The translations under genes were made by a program, and so were the position numbers. A stretch of DNA of 64,000 nt from Halorubrum xinjiangense. Its GTDB lineage: Archaea > Halobacteriota > Halobacteria > Halobacteriales > Haloferacaceae. Location: the NCBI RefSeq assembly GCF_900102375.1, contig NZ_FNBO01000008.1:89524-153523 (forward strand), in the 5' to 3' direction. This document shows positions 56,776 through 64,000 of the stretch, piece by piece; the first letter of the stretch is position 1, and the number at the start of each line of letters is the position of its first letter. Under the pieces are notes generated by a model. That model made no database searches and was not told where the DNA came from. It worked only from the letters and a program-made list of their open reading frames with translations.

Positions 56776-59372
56776 CGGTCGCCCCCCAACAGCAGGTCGC
56801 GGTTGTCCACGCGCCGGTAGTTCGGCTCTCCCGCGAGGCCGTCGACCGGGAACCGCTCCTCGCCGGCCCGTCTGGCGTTGAGCTCGTCGAGGCGCTCCTC
56901 GACGAACGCCTCGAAGGCGTCCAGGTCCTCCTCGAAGAAGGCCCGTTTCCGAGCGCCGTTGAGCTCGCGGATCGCCTGGTCTACCCCTTTCTCGGCGTCG
57001 ACGTCGGCGGCGGTCTCCGCGTCGACCGCGGCGGTGAACGCCGCGGCGAACTCCGAGTCGCGCAGCTCACCCCTGTCGGTCGTCTCCGGGAACGTCAGCT
57101 GCGCGACGATCCCCTCGTAGGCGGCGTAACCGAGGTCCTCGAACGTCTCTCGGCAGTCGGCGTAGCCGTCGAGCAGCCGGTCGAAGGCCTCCCGGGAAGA
57201 GACGTACTCGTCGAACGAGACCGGGTGGTAGGTGACGGTCGTGAGCGCGTCGTCGAGGTCGGCGTCGCCCGCGATGACGTCGGCCATCGGTTCGAGGAAG
57301 TGGAAGAACGTGAACTCCAGCCGCTCGTCGGGGCGGACCGTCCGGTAGTAGGTCAGGTACAGCGCCGCCTGGAAGTTCGGGACGTCCGCCGGCGGATCGG
57401 TCGCCGCGCCCGTGACGACCTGCGTGAGTCGCTTCTTCCGCCCGCTCTTGTAATCGAGGAGCTGCGTGGGCGACCGCACCAAGTCGATCTTCCCCTTCAC
57501 GCCGAGCGCGTCGTCCTCGAACCAGCGTTCGGTGAGCGGCGAGTCGACCGGCTCGCCGAAGCGCTCCGCGAAGAAGTTGGTCCCCCACCCCGAGGACGGC
57601 GTGAGGAAGTCGTCAGCGTCCGGCCCCGCCCCGTCGAGGTACTCCGTTATCAGCTCCAGGCCGATGCGGTACTTCCGGCGGCGGAGCGTCTCGTCGGCGG
57701 CCGAGAAGAACGCCTCGGCCTCCGCGACCATGTCGTCGACGAGGTCGTCGGTGTCGGCCGCCGCGACGACTTCGGGGTGGTTCACGTAGAACTCCGCGAA
57801 GTCGTGGAAGAGGTTCCCCTCGACGAACCGCTCCCGGTCGGGGGCGTCGAGGAGCCGCCCGAAGAGGTAGTCCCGCGGGCTGTTGACGTAGCTGTTCAGG
57901 GACGACTGGCTGACGGTCTCGACCGACTCGGGGGCAACCCCGGTCGACTCGCGGTCGAAGCCCGCGCCCGTCGGCCGCGGTCGCCGCCGGTGTTCGACCG
58001 AGTCGAGGTCGCTGAACCGTTCGAACTCCTCGTCGAGGAGGTCGCCGAGGTATAGACAGGGGGTGATCGGCTCCCCGCCGGCGGCGTCCTGAACGAGGTA
58101 GTACCGACGGTCGCCGCTCTGGAGCAGGCGCTGGAAGCTCCCGACGTAGCGCTCGAACTGCGTCTCGGTGTCCACCCACGGCCGCTGAGGCGCCGAGTGT
58201 GTCCACTCCTCGCCCATGCCGAGGTGGAAGACGACGGGGCGGTCCACGTAGGCGGAGGACTTCGCGTCGGCGAGGATGACTCCCTCGTTGTCCCTGTCGA
58301 CCGGGACCTCGTAGGTCTGGAGGTAGTAAGCGAGCCGGCCGACGGCGCCCTCCGTCACGCGGTCGTCGGCGAGACCGAGACTCTCCAGCTCCTCGTCGAG
58401 CCGGCTCAGGTCGACGCCGGCCTCGGTCGCGTACGCGTCGAGCGCCGCCGCGAACGTCCGGTCCTCGACGCGGTCGCGGAACGCCCGCAGCCACTCCACG
58501 CCCGGTCGGTCGACGGCCTCCAGGCGCCGCTCGCGGTCGGCGATCGGCGCGTCGATCCCCAGCCGCGAGAGGACCGGGGCGGCGTCGCCGACGGTCGTCT
58601 CCGAGCCCTGAAAGCAGAGCCGGAGGAGCCGGAGGAACGCTCGGTGGTGCGGGTCGTCGGCGAACCCCGGGCCGCCGTAGAAGGGGATGTCCGCCGCCTC
58701 GAACGCGGACTCGACGAGCGAGGAGTACTTCCCGCCGCCGTCGAGGACGACGGCGACGCGGTCGGCGTTGCGCGCCGAGACCGTGTCGAGGAGCGCGGCG
58801 ACGATATCGGTCGCCGACTCGAAGACGTGGAAGGGCGGGTAATCGAACGCCTCGTCCGTGAACAGGTCGACGCGGTCGAACGCGTCCGGAAGGACGCTGC
58901 GCTCTAAGTTGGTCAGCTGATCGTGGCCGACCACGGCGACGGACTGGTCTTCGTCGACCCCTCGATCCCCGTCTATCGCGTACTCGCTGAGCCGCTTCGA
59001 CGTCGTCCGGAGGGTGCGCATCACCTCGACGACCTCGCGGGTCGCGTCGTCGACGTAGGCGTCGTACGCGAAGATCGCGTCGAGACGCCCCGTGTGTTCC
59101 CAACACTGGAGCACGTTCCCGACGGCGTACGCGACCGCCTTCCAGTCGTGGTCCGTCTCGCCGACGAGTTCGAGGAACGCGCGGCGGTCCTCCGCCTGCT
59201 CGCGCCGGCCGGCCGCGAGGCGGCGCGGCGTGGTCGCGAACGTCCCGAAGTGTGGGCGGTCGAGGCGGCGGTTGATCGCGCTCGCCAGCGCGGCGTCGGG
59301 AGTGACCACGAGGTCGTACTCCGCGAGTTCCGCGTAGAGTGACTCCGCGGGTTTCGCTCTCCGAATAGGCAC
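56772..59372 (-). CDS. AddB-like nuclease partner protein
   Basis: 866 residues. The N-terminal part is a worn SF1 helicase-like region without Walker A (starting LYAELAEYDLVVTPDAALA). The C-terminal PD-(D/E)xK nuclease has LGVKGKIDLVRSPTQLLDYK (~625-640) then QAALYLTYYRT. There are no AddB-type iron-sulfur cysteines near the nuclease. It is promoter-proximal, overlapping the helicase gene by four bases; together they probably process double-strand DNA ends. Confidence 0.85.
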   Translation of the reverse strand: MPIRRAKPAESLYAELAEYDLVVTPDAALASAINRRLDRPHFGTFATTPRRLAAGRREQAEDRRAFLELVGETDHDWKAVAYAVGNVLQCWEHTGRLDAIFAYDAYVDDATREVVEVMRTLRTTSKRLSEYAIDGDRGVDEDQSVAVVGHDQLTNLERSVLPDAFDRVDLFTDEAFDYPPFHVFESATDIVAALLDTVSARNADRVAVVLDGGGKYSSLVESAFEAADIPFYGGPGFADDPHHRAFLRLLRLCFQGSETTVGDAAPVLSRLGIDAPIADRERRLEAVDRPGVEWLRAFRDRVEDRTFAAALDAYATEAGVDLSRLDEELESLGLADDRVTEGAVGRLAYYLQTYEVPVDRDNEGVILADAKSSAYVDRPVVFHLGMGEEWTHSAPQRPWVDTETQFERYVGSFQRLLQSGDRRYYLVQDAAGGEPITPCLYLGDLLDEEFERFSDLDSVEHRRRPRPTGAGFDRESTGVAPESVETVSQSSLNSYVNSPRDYLFGRLLDAPDRERFVEGNLFHDFAEFYVNHPEVVAAADTDDLVDDMVAEAEAFFSAADETLRRRKYRIGLELITEYLDGAGPDADDFLTPSSGWGTNFFAERFGEPVDSPLTERWFEDDALGVKGKIDLVRSPTQLLDYKSGRKKRLTQVVTGAATDPPADVPNFQAALYLTYYRTVRPDERLEFTFFHFLEPMADVIAGDADLDDALTTVTYHPVSFDEYVSSREAFDRLLDGYADCRETFEDLGYAAYEGIVAQLTFPETTDRGELRDSEFAAAFTAAVDAETAADVDAEKGVDQAIRELNGARKRAFFEEDLDAFEAFVEERLDELNARRAGEERFPVDGLAGEPNYRRVDNRDLLLGGDR

Positions 59373-59479
59373 GACTACCGCGAACCGGACGAGTCACAAA
59401 AAGCTAGTGGGGCGCGCGGCGTGCGGGCGGTCTCGGCGCACGCGGCGGGTACCAACCCCGTACTGAACCGACCGGTGCG

Positions 59480-61648
59480 TTACGAGCCCCCGTCGGTCGC
59501 CGCTCGGGACCCCGGAGACGCCTGCGCCGCGGTCGTGGGCTCGGTCTCGAACCCGGCGACCTGCTGGTTCAGGTCGTCGGCCAGCGCGGAGAGGTCCTGA
59601 ACGGTTTCGGCGGTCTCCGCGAGCGACGACGTCTGCTCTTCGGTCGCCGCCGACACGTTGCTCGACTCCGCGGCTGTCTGTTCGCTCACGCTGGCCACCT
59701 CGTCGACCACCGAGACGACCTCCTCCGTCGAGGCGGCCTGATCGTCGGTCGCGTCGCTGATCTCTCGGATGCCGCTCTCGGCCTCCTGTACCGCGTCCGC
59801 GATCTCGTCGAACGTTTCGATCGCGTTCTCTATCGTCTCCGACCCGCGCTCGACGCGCTCGCTCATCCGCTCCATCCGCCCGACCGTCTCGGTCGTGCTC
59901 GCCTGCGCCGTCTCGATCCGCTCTTCGACGGCGGTCGTCGCCTCCCCGGCCTCCTCCGCAAGCGATTTGACCTCGGAGGCGACCACGCCGAACCCCTCAC
60001 CGGCCTCGCCGGCGCGCGCCGCCTCGATCGAGGCGTTCAACGCGAGGATGTTCGTTCGCTCGGCGATCCCGGAGATCATCTCGACGATCTCACCGATCTG
60101 GTTCATGTCCGCCTCGAGCGCCTCGACCTGCGCGGCCGCCTCGTCCGCCTGCGTCTCGATCGACTCGATCTCCTCGGTCGCCTCCGCGGCGTACTCGCGG
60201 CCGGCGTTCCCCCGATCGACCGCGGTCTCCGCGGTCTCGGTCACCTGATCGGCCGACGATGCGATCTCCTCGACTGTCGCCGACATGTCGTTCATCTCGT
60301 TGGCGACCTCCTGGAGGTTCTCGCTTTGCGTGTCCGCGCCGTACGAGATCTCCTCGACGGACCCGGCGACCTCCTCGCTGGCGTCTTTCACCTCCTCCGT
60401 GTTCTGCGCGACCACGTCGCTCGACGCCGCGACGTTCTGTGCGATCGATTTTACGCTGCCGACGCTGTCGCCGAGCCGGTCGATCCCGCCGTCGAGGGAA
60501 GCCAGCACGTCCCCGTACGCCCCGGGGTAGTCGGTGTCGATGTCCTGCGCGAGTCGCCCGCGCTTGAGCCCGGCGCTCGCGGCCGAGATCTGGTCGAAGC
60601 TGTTCGATAGCTGGGTGGTCCCCACGTCGAGGTCGTCGAGCACGCTGCCGTACTGTCCGGGGCGGTCCGTGTCGACGTCGCCCGTGAGATCGCCGCGCTG
60701 GAGACCGCTGCTGACGCGCTGTATCGCGTCGAAACTCGCGGCGAGCTCGGCGGCGCCCGTCTCGAGGTCGCTCACCGTCTCGCCGTACCGACCGGGATAT
60801 TCGGCCTCGAACTTCCAGCCGAGGTCCCCGCTCTTCAGCCCGTCGCTCGCCGTCTCGATCTGGGAGAACACGCCTCGGAGATTCTCCCGCATCTCGGCGT
60901 ACGCGTCGACCATCCGACCGAGTTCGTCGCTCTCGACGTGCGGGTCGACCGGCGTGTCGAGGTCGCCGCTGCTGATCGCGACGAGCCCCTCGGACAGCTG
61001 CGTGATCGGCGGCGTGATGCGACCGGCGACGAACAGCCCGATCGCCACCGCCGCGACGAACGCGCCGACAGTCAGTCCGAGCACCTCCGTGCGCGCGTTC
61101 TGTGTGGTGGTATCGGCGGCGACGACCGAGGCCTCCTTGTCCTCGATGGCCGCCCGTTCGAGTGCGGTCGCGGAGTCCTTGGTGTCGGCGACGAGCGTGT
61201 CCAGCTCGTCGCTCTTCTCCCGTGCCACGTCCGTCTCGCCGGCGTCTAAGGCCGTGAACAGCTCCTGACCGACCGCGGCGTACTCCTCGTGTTGCGTCTG
61301 TAGCTCCTCGAGCTCCCCTCGCTCGTCCTCGCTCAGGTCCTGCTGTTGTAGCGCCGCCGAGTACTCGTCGAACCGCTGTCCGGCCGCCTCGAACGCCTCA
61401 CGTTCGCCCTCCTCCCCCAAGCGGGCAGCGTGGACGGCGACCTGTTGCTCCTCGATGGCGACGAGCATGTTCAGCGAGGCGTCGATCTTGTCGGCGTCCT
61501 CGGAGATGATGTGAGCCTCCTCGTCGACGGTGCCGACGGCCTGGTAGCCGACCGCACCGGTGACGCCCACCAAGAGCGCCACCAAGACGAACGCGATGAT
61601 GAGCTTCGGTCTGAGGTCCAGTTGGTCAATTTTTACGTTGTTTAACAT
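59480..61648 (-). CDS. Methyl-accepting transducer (Htr-type) with multiple HAMP units
   Basis: 722 residues. Two membrane segments ([20 protein letters not shown] ~16-35; ~190-209) flank an extracellular four-helix-bundle-like sensor. After the canonical HAMP come three more HAMP-like units with the repeat [16 protein letters not shown]. The signalling hairpin is [18 protein letters not shown] at ~525, flanked by methylation helices; it binds CheA/CheW. The tail ends Ala/Ser/Gly rich, without a CheR-docking pentapeptide. The start ATG at 61648 ([12 protein letters not shown]) is chosen over a longer frame that would include the promoter palindrome. Confidence 0.93.
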   Translation of the reverse strand: MLNNVKIDQLDLRPKLIIAFVLVALLVGVTGAVGYQAVGTVDEEAHIISEDADKIDASLNMLVAIEEQQVAVHAARLGEEGEREAFEAAGQRFDEYSAALQQQDLSEDERGELEELQTQHEEYAAVGQELFTALDAGETDVAREKSDELDTLVADTKDSATALERAAIEDKEASVVAADTTTQNARTEVLGLTVGAFVAAVAIGLFVAGRITPPITQLSEGLVAISSGDLDTPVDPHVESDELGRMVDAYAEMRENLRGVFSQIETASDGLKSGDLGWKFEAEYPGRYGETVSDLETGAAELAASFDAIQRVSSGLQRGDLTGDVDTDRPGQYGSVLDDLDVGTTQLSNSFDQISAASAGLKRGRLAQDIDTDYPGAYGDVLASLDGGIDRLGDSVGSVKSIAQNVAASSDVVAQNTEEVKDASEEVAGSVEEISYGADTQSENLQEVANEMNDMSATVEEIASSADQVTETAETAVDRGNAGREYAAEATEEIESIETQADEAAAQVEALEADMNQIGEIVEMISGIAERTNILALNASIEAARAGEAGEGFGVVASEVKSLAEEAGEATTAVEERIETAQASTTETVGRMERMSERVERGSETIENAIETFDEIADAVQEAESGIREISDATDDQAASTEEVVSVVDEVASVSEQTAAESSNVSAATEEQTSSLAETAETVQDLSALADDLNQQVAGFETEPTTAAQASPGSRAATDGGS

Positions 61649-61650
61649 AT

Positions 61651-61664
61651 CTGGGGGTCCCCAG
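61651..61664. promoter_or_regulatory. CTGGGG-GT-CCCCAG palindrome before the transducer start
   Basis: Perfect six-base inverted repeat with a two-base centre, 3 bases upstream of the transducer ATG. The TATA-like ACTTATCAC is ~25 bases further up. Its place between TATA and ATG suits an operator or an RNA hairpin. The rest of 61665-61958 shows no gene; a 7-base inverted repeat (TCGTTCG-ACTAT-CGAACGA) is at 61862. Confidence 0.5.
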
Positions 61665-61958
61665 TAGTGTGATAAGTAATTACGTGCCAAACTATTGGTC
61701 GTGATAATCAAGTAGGACGGTCCCTCGGCCACGCTGACGGCGGTATGTGACGCACTGAAGAGGACCACTCGGATATTCCATCGCGACCCGTTTGATTAAC
61801 CACCTACCAGCCTCGATAAGATGTACGCGAACCGTCGGACTGAACCCCGCCTCATTCGGAATCGTTCGACTATCGAACGAAATCGAATTTGGCAGCCAGA
61901 GTCGATTTATAAGTGACTTGCCGCAGTCTGTCGGATTTAGATCGTTCGAAAAGCGAAT

Positions 61959-62032
61959 GGGCGCTACAGGATTTGAACCCGTGGCAACTTGGTCCGAAGC
62001 CAAGCACTCTGTCCAAACTGAGCTAAGCGCCC
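61959..62032 (-). tRNA. tRNA-Arg (anticodon UCG)
   Basis: 74-nt cloverleaf. Acceptor stem GGGCGCT / AGCGCCC, D arm GCTC...GAGT, anticodon stem CTTGG/CCAAG with loop CTTCGGA (anticodon TCG, reading CGA/CGG codons), five-base variable loop, and T arm ACGGG-TTCAAAT-CCTGT. All stems pair with one G-T in the D stem. CCA is not encoded. No intron. Minus strand. Confidence 0.96.
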
Positions 62033-62049
62033 GTACCGCGATGTACTTG

Positions 62050-62065
62050 CGAGAGCATGTTAAGT
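62050..62065 (-). promoter_or_regulatory. tRNA-Arg promoter
   Basis: On the minus strand the sequence GGACTTAACATGC lies about 25 bases upstream of the tRNA 5' end; CTTAACAT is a usable TATA element. The rest of 62066-62250 shows no gene. Confidence 0.5.
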
Positions 62066-62250
62066 CCCGCGATTCGAAATCGCCGTCGCGCAGTCCGCCG
62101 GTCTGCGGCCGGTACCGCTCGCGATCGATTCGGTCGCGTGACACGTCCCGGCGCCCCGGCACCGGGCGGCCCCGCGTGTGTACCGGGATCTGCCAGCTGA
62201 TCGGGGCCACGACCGCGCTGAGGCGCACGACCGGCTCGCAAGGGGCGATC

Positions 62251-62268
62251 AAAAAGAATATTATTCGG
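62251..62268 (+). promoter_or_regulatory. TATA box of the RecA-superfamily gene
   Basis: AAAAAGAATATTATTCGG is AT-rich and lies ~100 bases before the ATG at 62364, so the transcript would have a leader of about 75 bases. A GGCC-TCGC-GGCC type hairpin falls within that leader at ~62310. Confidence 0.5.
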
Positions 62269-62363
62269 AGCGGGCATGTTTCGGTAGTAGATGTGTCCTG
62301 GTCGTACGGCCTCGCGGCCGAACGAGAGGCTCGCCCCGACGACGCCGCCTTCGAGGTGCGTCC

Positions 62364-62963
62364 ATGTATGAGCTGACGCCGCATTTCGACGCCGAGGTCG
62401 AGCCCGGGACCAACATCCTGTTGACCGGCCCGCCGCTCAGCGGGAAGCGGTCGATCATGATGGACATCCTCGCTGCGGGGACCGACCGCGACGAGGGAAG
62501 CATCGTCGTCACCACCAAGGACGGCGCCGACCGGGTGCTCCGCGACTACGAGAAGCGGACGCCCTACGAGGGGAAACCCGTCGCGGTCGTCGACTGCGTC
62601 ACCCGCCAGCAGGGCGGCGACACCCGCGAGTCCGACCGGATCAAGTACGCCTCCTCGCCGGTGGACATGACGGGGATCGGGATCAAGCTCTCCGAGTTCC
62701 TCCAGGCGTTCGGCGACCGCGGCATCGAGCGGAACCGCGTGATGGTCCACTCGCTGTCGACGCTTCTCATGTACTCCGACCTCCAGACGGTGTTCCGGTT
62801 CCTCCACGTGTTCACCGGCCGAGTCCAGAGCGTCGACGGACTGGGGCTGTACAGTATCGACTCGACGGCCCACGACGACCAAGCGATGAACACGCTCAAG
62901 CAGCTGTTCGACGGGATCGTCACCGTCCCCGAGGACGGCGAGCCGGAGATCCGGCTTCCCTAA
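62364..62963 (+). CDS. RecA-superfamily ATPase, HTR-like protein
   Basis: 199 residues related to the KaiC/RecA-like proteins called HTR-like in haloarchaea. The P-loop reads LLTGPPLSGKRSIM: Arg replaces the usual Thr/Ser after GK, so ATP hydrolysis may be weak. Later blocks are KPVAVVDCVTRQQGGD, VMVHSLSTLLMYSDLQTVFR and GLYSIDSTAHDDQAMNTLKQ. The start ATG gives MYELTPHFD; the longer frame lacks a promoter. It is divergent from the tRNA. In other haloarchaea such genes often lie near transducer genes, and here it is 0.7 kb from one. Confidence 0.82.
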   Translation: MYELTPHFDAEVEPGTNILLTGPPLSGKRSIMMDILAAGTDRDEGSIVVTTKDGADRVLRDYEKRTPYEGKPVAVVDCVTRQQGGDTRESDRIKYASSPVDMTGIGIKLSEFLQAFGDRGIERNRVMVHSLSTLLMYSDLQTVFRFLHVFTGRVQSVDGLGLYSIDSTAHDDQAMNTLKQLFDGIVTVPEDGEPEIRLP

Positions 62964-63078
62964 GCAGACGGGGGCGGCTCACGCCGGTTTTTACACCGAC
63001 AGACGGCGCTTCGCGCCAGTTCCCGGACCGCGACGACCGTGGGATCCGCTTAATCGTGTCGCGACCGTACGCGGAGCC

Positions 63079-63501
63079 ATGCCTATCACCGACGACGCGG
63101 GGCTCGACCGCCTGCTCGACGCCGAGACGATAGCGGTCGTCGGCTGCTCGACGACGCCCGGGAAGGCCGCCCACGACGTGCCCGCGTACCTCCAGAACGA
63201 GGGGTACCGCGTGATCCCGGTGAACCCGTTCGCCGACGAAGTGCTCGGCGAGCCGGCGTACGACGCGGTCGGCGACGTCGAAGAAGCGATCGACCTCGTC
63301 GACGTGTTCCGACCGAGCGAGGAGGTGCCGGAGATCGCCGACGCCGTCCGCGAGCGCCACGCCGAGCGGGGCGACGCCGGCGCGCTGTGGCTCCAGCTCG
63401 GGATCAGTCACGACGAGGCGGCCGCGGCCGCTGAAGCGGACGGGATCGACGTGGTTCAAGACCGGTGTCTCAAAGTCGAACACGGTCGACTACGGAGTTA
63501 G
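63079..63501 (+). CDS. CoA-binding domain protein
   Basis: 140 residues, one Rossmann fold: IAVVGCSTTPGKAAHDVPAY (nucleotide loop), GYRVIPVNPFADEVLGE, AIDLVDVFRPSEEVPEIA and GALWLQLGISHDEAAAAA, ending in a Cys (QDRCLKVEH) typical of the family. It is the stand-alone form of the succinyl-CoA synthetase CoA-binding domain. Role unknown; the start is unambiguous. Confidence 0.93.
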   Translation: MPITDDAGLDRLLDAETIAVVGCSTTPGKAAHDVPAYLQNEGYRVIPVNPFADEVLGEPAYDAVGDVEEAIDLVDVFRPSEEVPEIADAVRERHAERGDAGALWLQLGISHDEAAAAAEADGIDVVQDRCLKVEHGRLRS

Positions 63502-63695
63502 GCGGCGGTTACTCGCTTAAAATCCTCTCTCTCAGACGGTATCCGTCCGAAACAGCCGGCCGCTGAAGCGTGCGTCTCGATCGGTTTCGTCAGTAGATCG
63601 TACAGCGGTGAACGCCTCCAAATCTCCAGCCGCTCGGTTATAAACTGATGCTCGCAGATCAGCGGTGAACGCCTCCAAAGACCCGTCGTGTTAAC
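63502..63695. other. Intergenic region with two copies of the dispersed repeat
   Basis: 194 bases between the CoA-binding gene and the IS6 transposase end. It holds two copies of the repeat described at 63603, with an AT-rich GGTTATAAACTGATG between them. I see no gene. Confidence 0.7.
63603..63684 (-). repeat. Dispersed repeat, copies 2 and 3
   Basis: Copy 2 (63603-63636) and copy 3 (63660-63684) share CAGCGGTGAACGCCTCCAAA. Copy 2 continues to ATCTCCAGCCGCTCGG and so matches, in reverse complement, the copy at 10242. Copy 3 ends beside the transposase 3' side. This may be a recombination or insertion hot spot. Confidence 0.7.
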
Positions 63696-64000
63696 TTAAG
63701 CATGATTCCACCAGACGGCGTGGGCTTGCAACCACGTTTCCGCGGTCGGTGGATCGACATGGCTGAAACAGTTTGAAAACGAAGAGGTTCGTCGTTCTAC
63801 TTCTCTAAAGACACGTTCGACAGAATTTCTGAAGCCGTGTTGTTCGACACGGTAGCTGTAGTTTTCGCGGCGGAGCCCACCGATCAGATCGTCTGCGTCA
63901 TCGACGAGAAACAGAGCGTCTTCGACATCATGTTTCTCAGCTAGTTCAGTGAGAAATTCTCGTGCGATCGGGATCGTATACGTCGGAAACAGCCGCGAAT
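63696..64000 (-). CDS. IS6-family transposase, truncated by window edge
   Basis: The frame is open to the right edge and stops at 63696; no start is in the window. The ~100 C-terminal residues include EFLTELAEKHDVEDALFLVDDADDLIGGL shortened here to DALFLVDDADDLIGGL, then GFRNSVERVFREVERRTSSF, and NCFSHVDPPTAETWLQAHAV at the end, the typical C-terminus of haloarchaeal IS6 transposases with the final catalytic Glu in VERVFREVE. It has lower GC than the genes nearby. The visible part has no frameshift or stop. Confidence 0.88.
   Translation of the reverse strand, partial: SRLFPTYTIPIAREFLTELAEKHDVEDALFLVDDADDLIGGLRRENYSYRVEQHGFRNSVERVFREVERRTSSFSNCFSHVDPPTAETWLQAHAVWWNHA

Noticed and set aside
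61792..62376. 194-aa frame across the tRNA
   Set aside because: It reads through the tRNA gene on the opposite strand and the intergenic promoter regions; no protein character.

Overview
The window is a chromosomal segment of a halophilic archaeon, most like Halorubrum or a close relative. The signs are high GC coding DNA with strong G/C third-position bias, very acidic proteins, twin-arginine signals followed by lipoboxes, halocyanin, haloarchaeal HTH-10 (Bat-type) regulators, a transducer protein with stacked HAMP units, and AT-rich TATA promoters with short leaders. Most genes have readable family motifs; about eight could only be described.

Layout. 1-8.3 kb: the end of a [2Fe-2S] ferredoxin-domain protein, a four-gene BMP-type (nucleoside-like) ABC importer on the minus strand, a phosphohexomutase and an acylphosphatase. 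8.3-16.5 kb: small membrane and zinc-ribbon proteins, a hairpin-rich non-coding stretch (9.84-10.3 kb), an HxlR/DoxX/VOC stress cluster resembling bacterial catR-catDE, a Tat-exported GH81 beta-1,3-glucanase, an SRPBCC protein and a CNNM-type membrane protein. 16.6-20.9 kb: an ABC-2 exporter whose middle subunit is fused to a PrsW-like intramembrane protease domain. 20.9-26.3 kb: TRIC channel, DUF2797, BsuPI, MenD (menaquinone) and small proteins.

26.4-30.1 kb is a lower-GC island: a cytochrome P450 and a family 2 glycosyltransferase in one operon, with a divergent HTH-10 regulator. It lies between the 5' and 3' remnants of one ring-cleaving dioxygenase gene and is followed by a gutted hydrolase. 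30.2-39.0 kb is a nitrous oxide respiration locus: DUF2249-cupin, halocyanin, nosZ, a nos-linked membrane protein, nosD, nosF, nosY, an HTH-10 regulator and a second DUF2249 protein. Four of its promoters carry the same palindrome, CGAACRTGTTCG or one base off, which implies one shared anaerobic regulator.

39.1-48.7 kb: a Tat-exported protein with seven repeats of a pilin-like beta domain, MsrA, an FKBP isomerase, an IS1341-type TnpB element with a small antitoxin-like gene, two EamA transporters, a FilR1-type regulator and a YccF protein. 48.9-64 kb: a radical SAM/SPASM enzyme, an S9 peptidase, an MFS transporter, an AddAB-like helicase-nuclease pair, a methyl-accepting transducer, tRNA-Arg(UCG), a RecA-superfamily protein, a CoA-binding protein and, at the right edge, the end of an IS6-family transposase that has no start codon inside the window. 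A dispersed repeat seen at 10.24 kb recurs twice next to this transposase.
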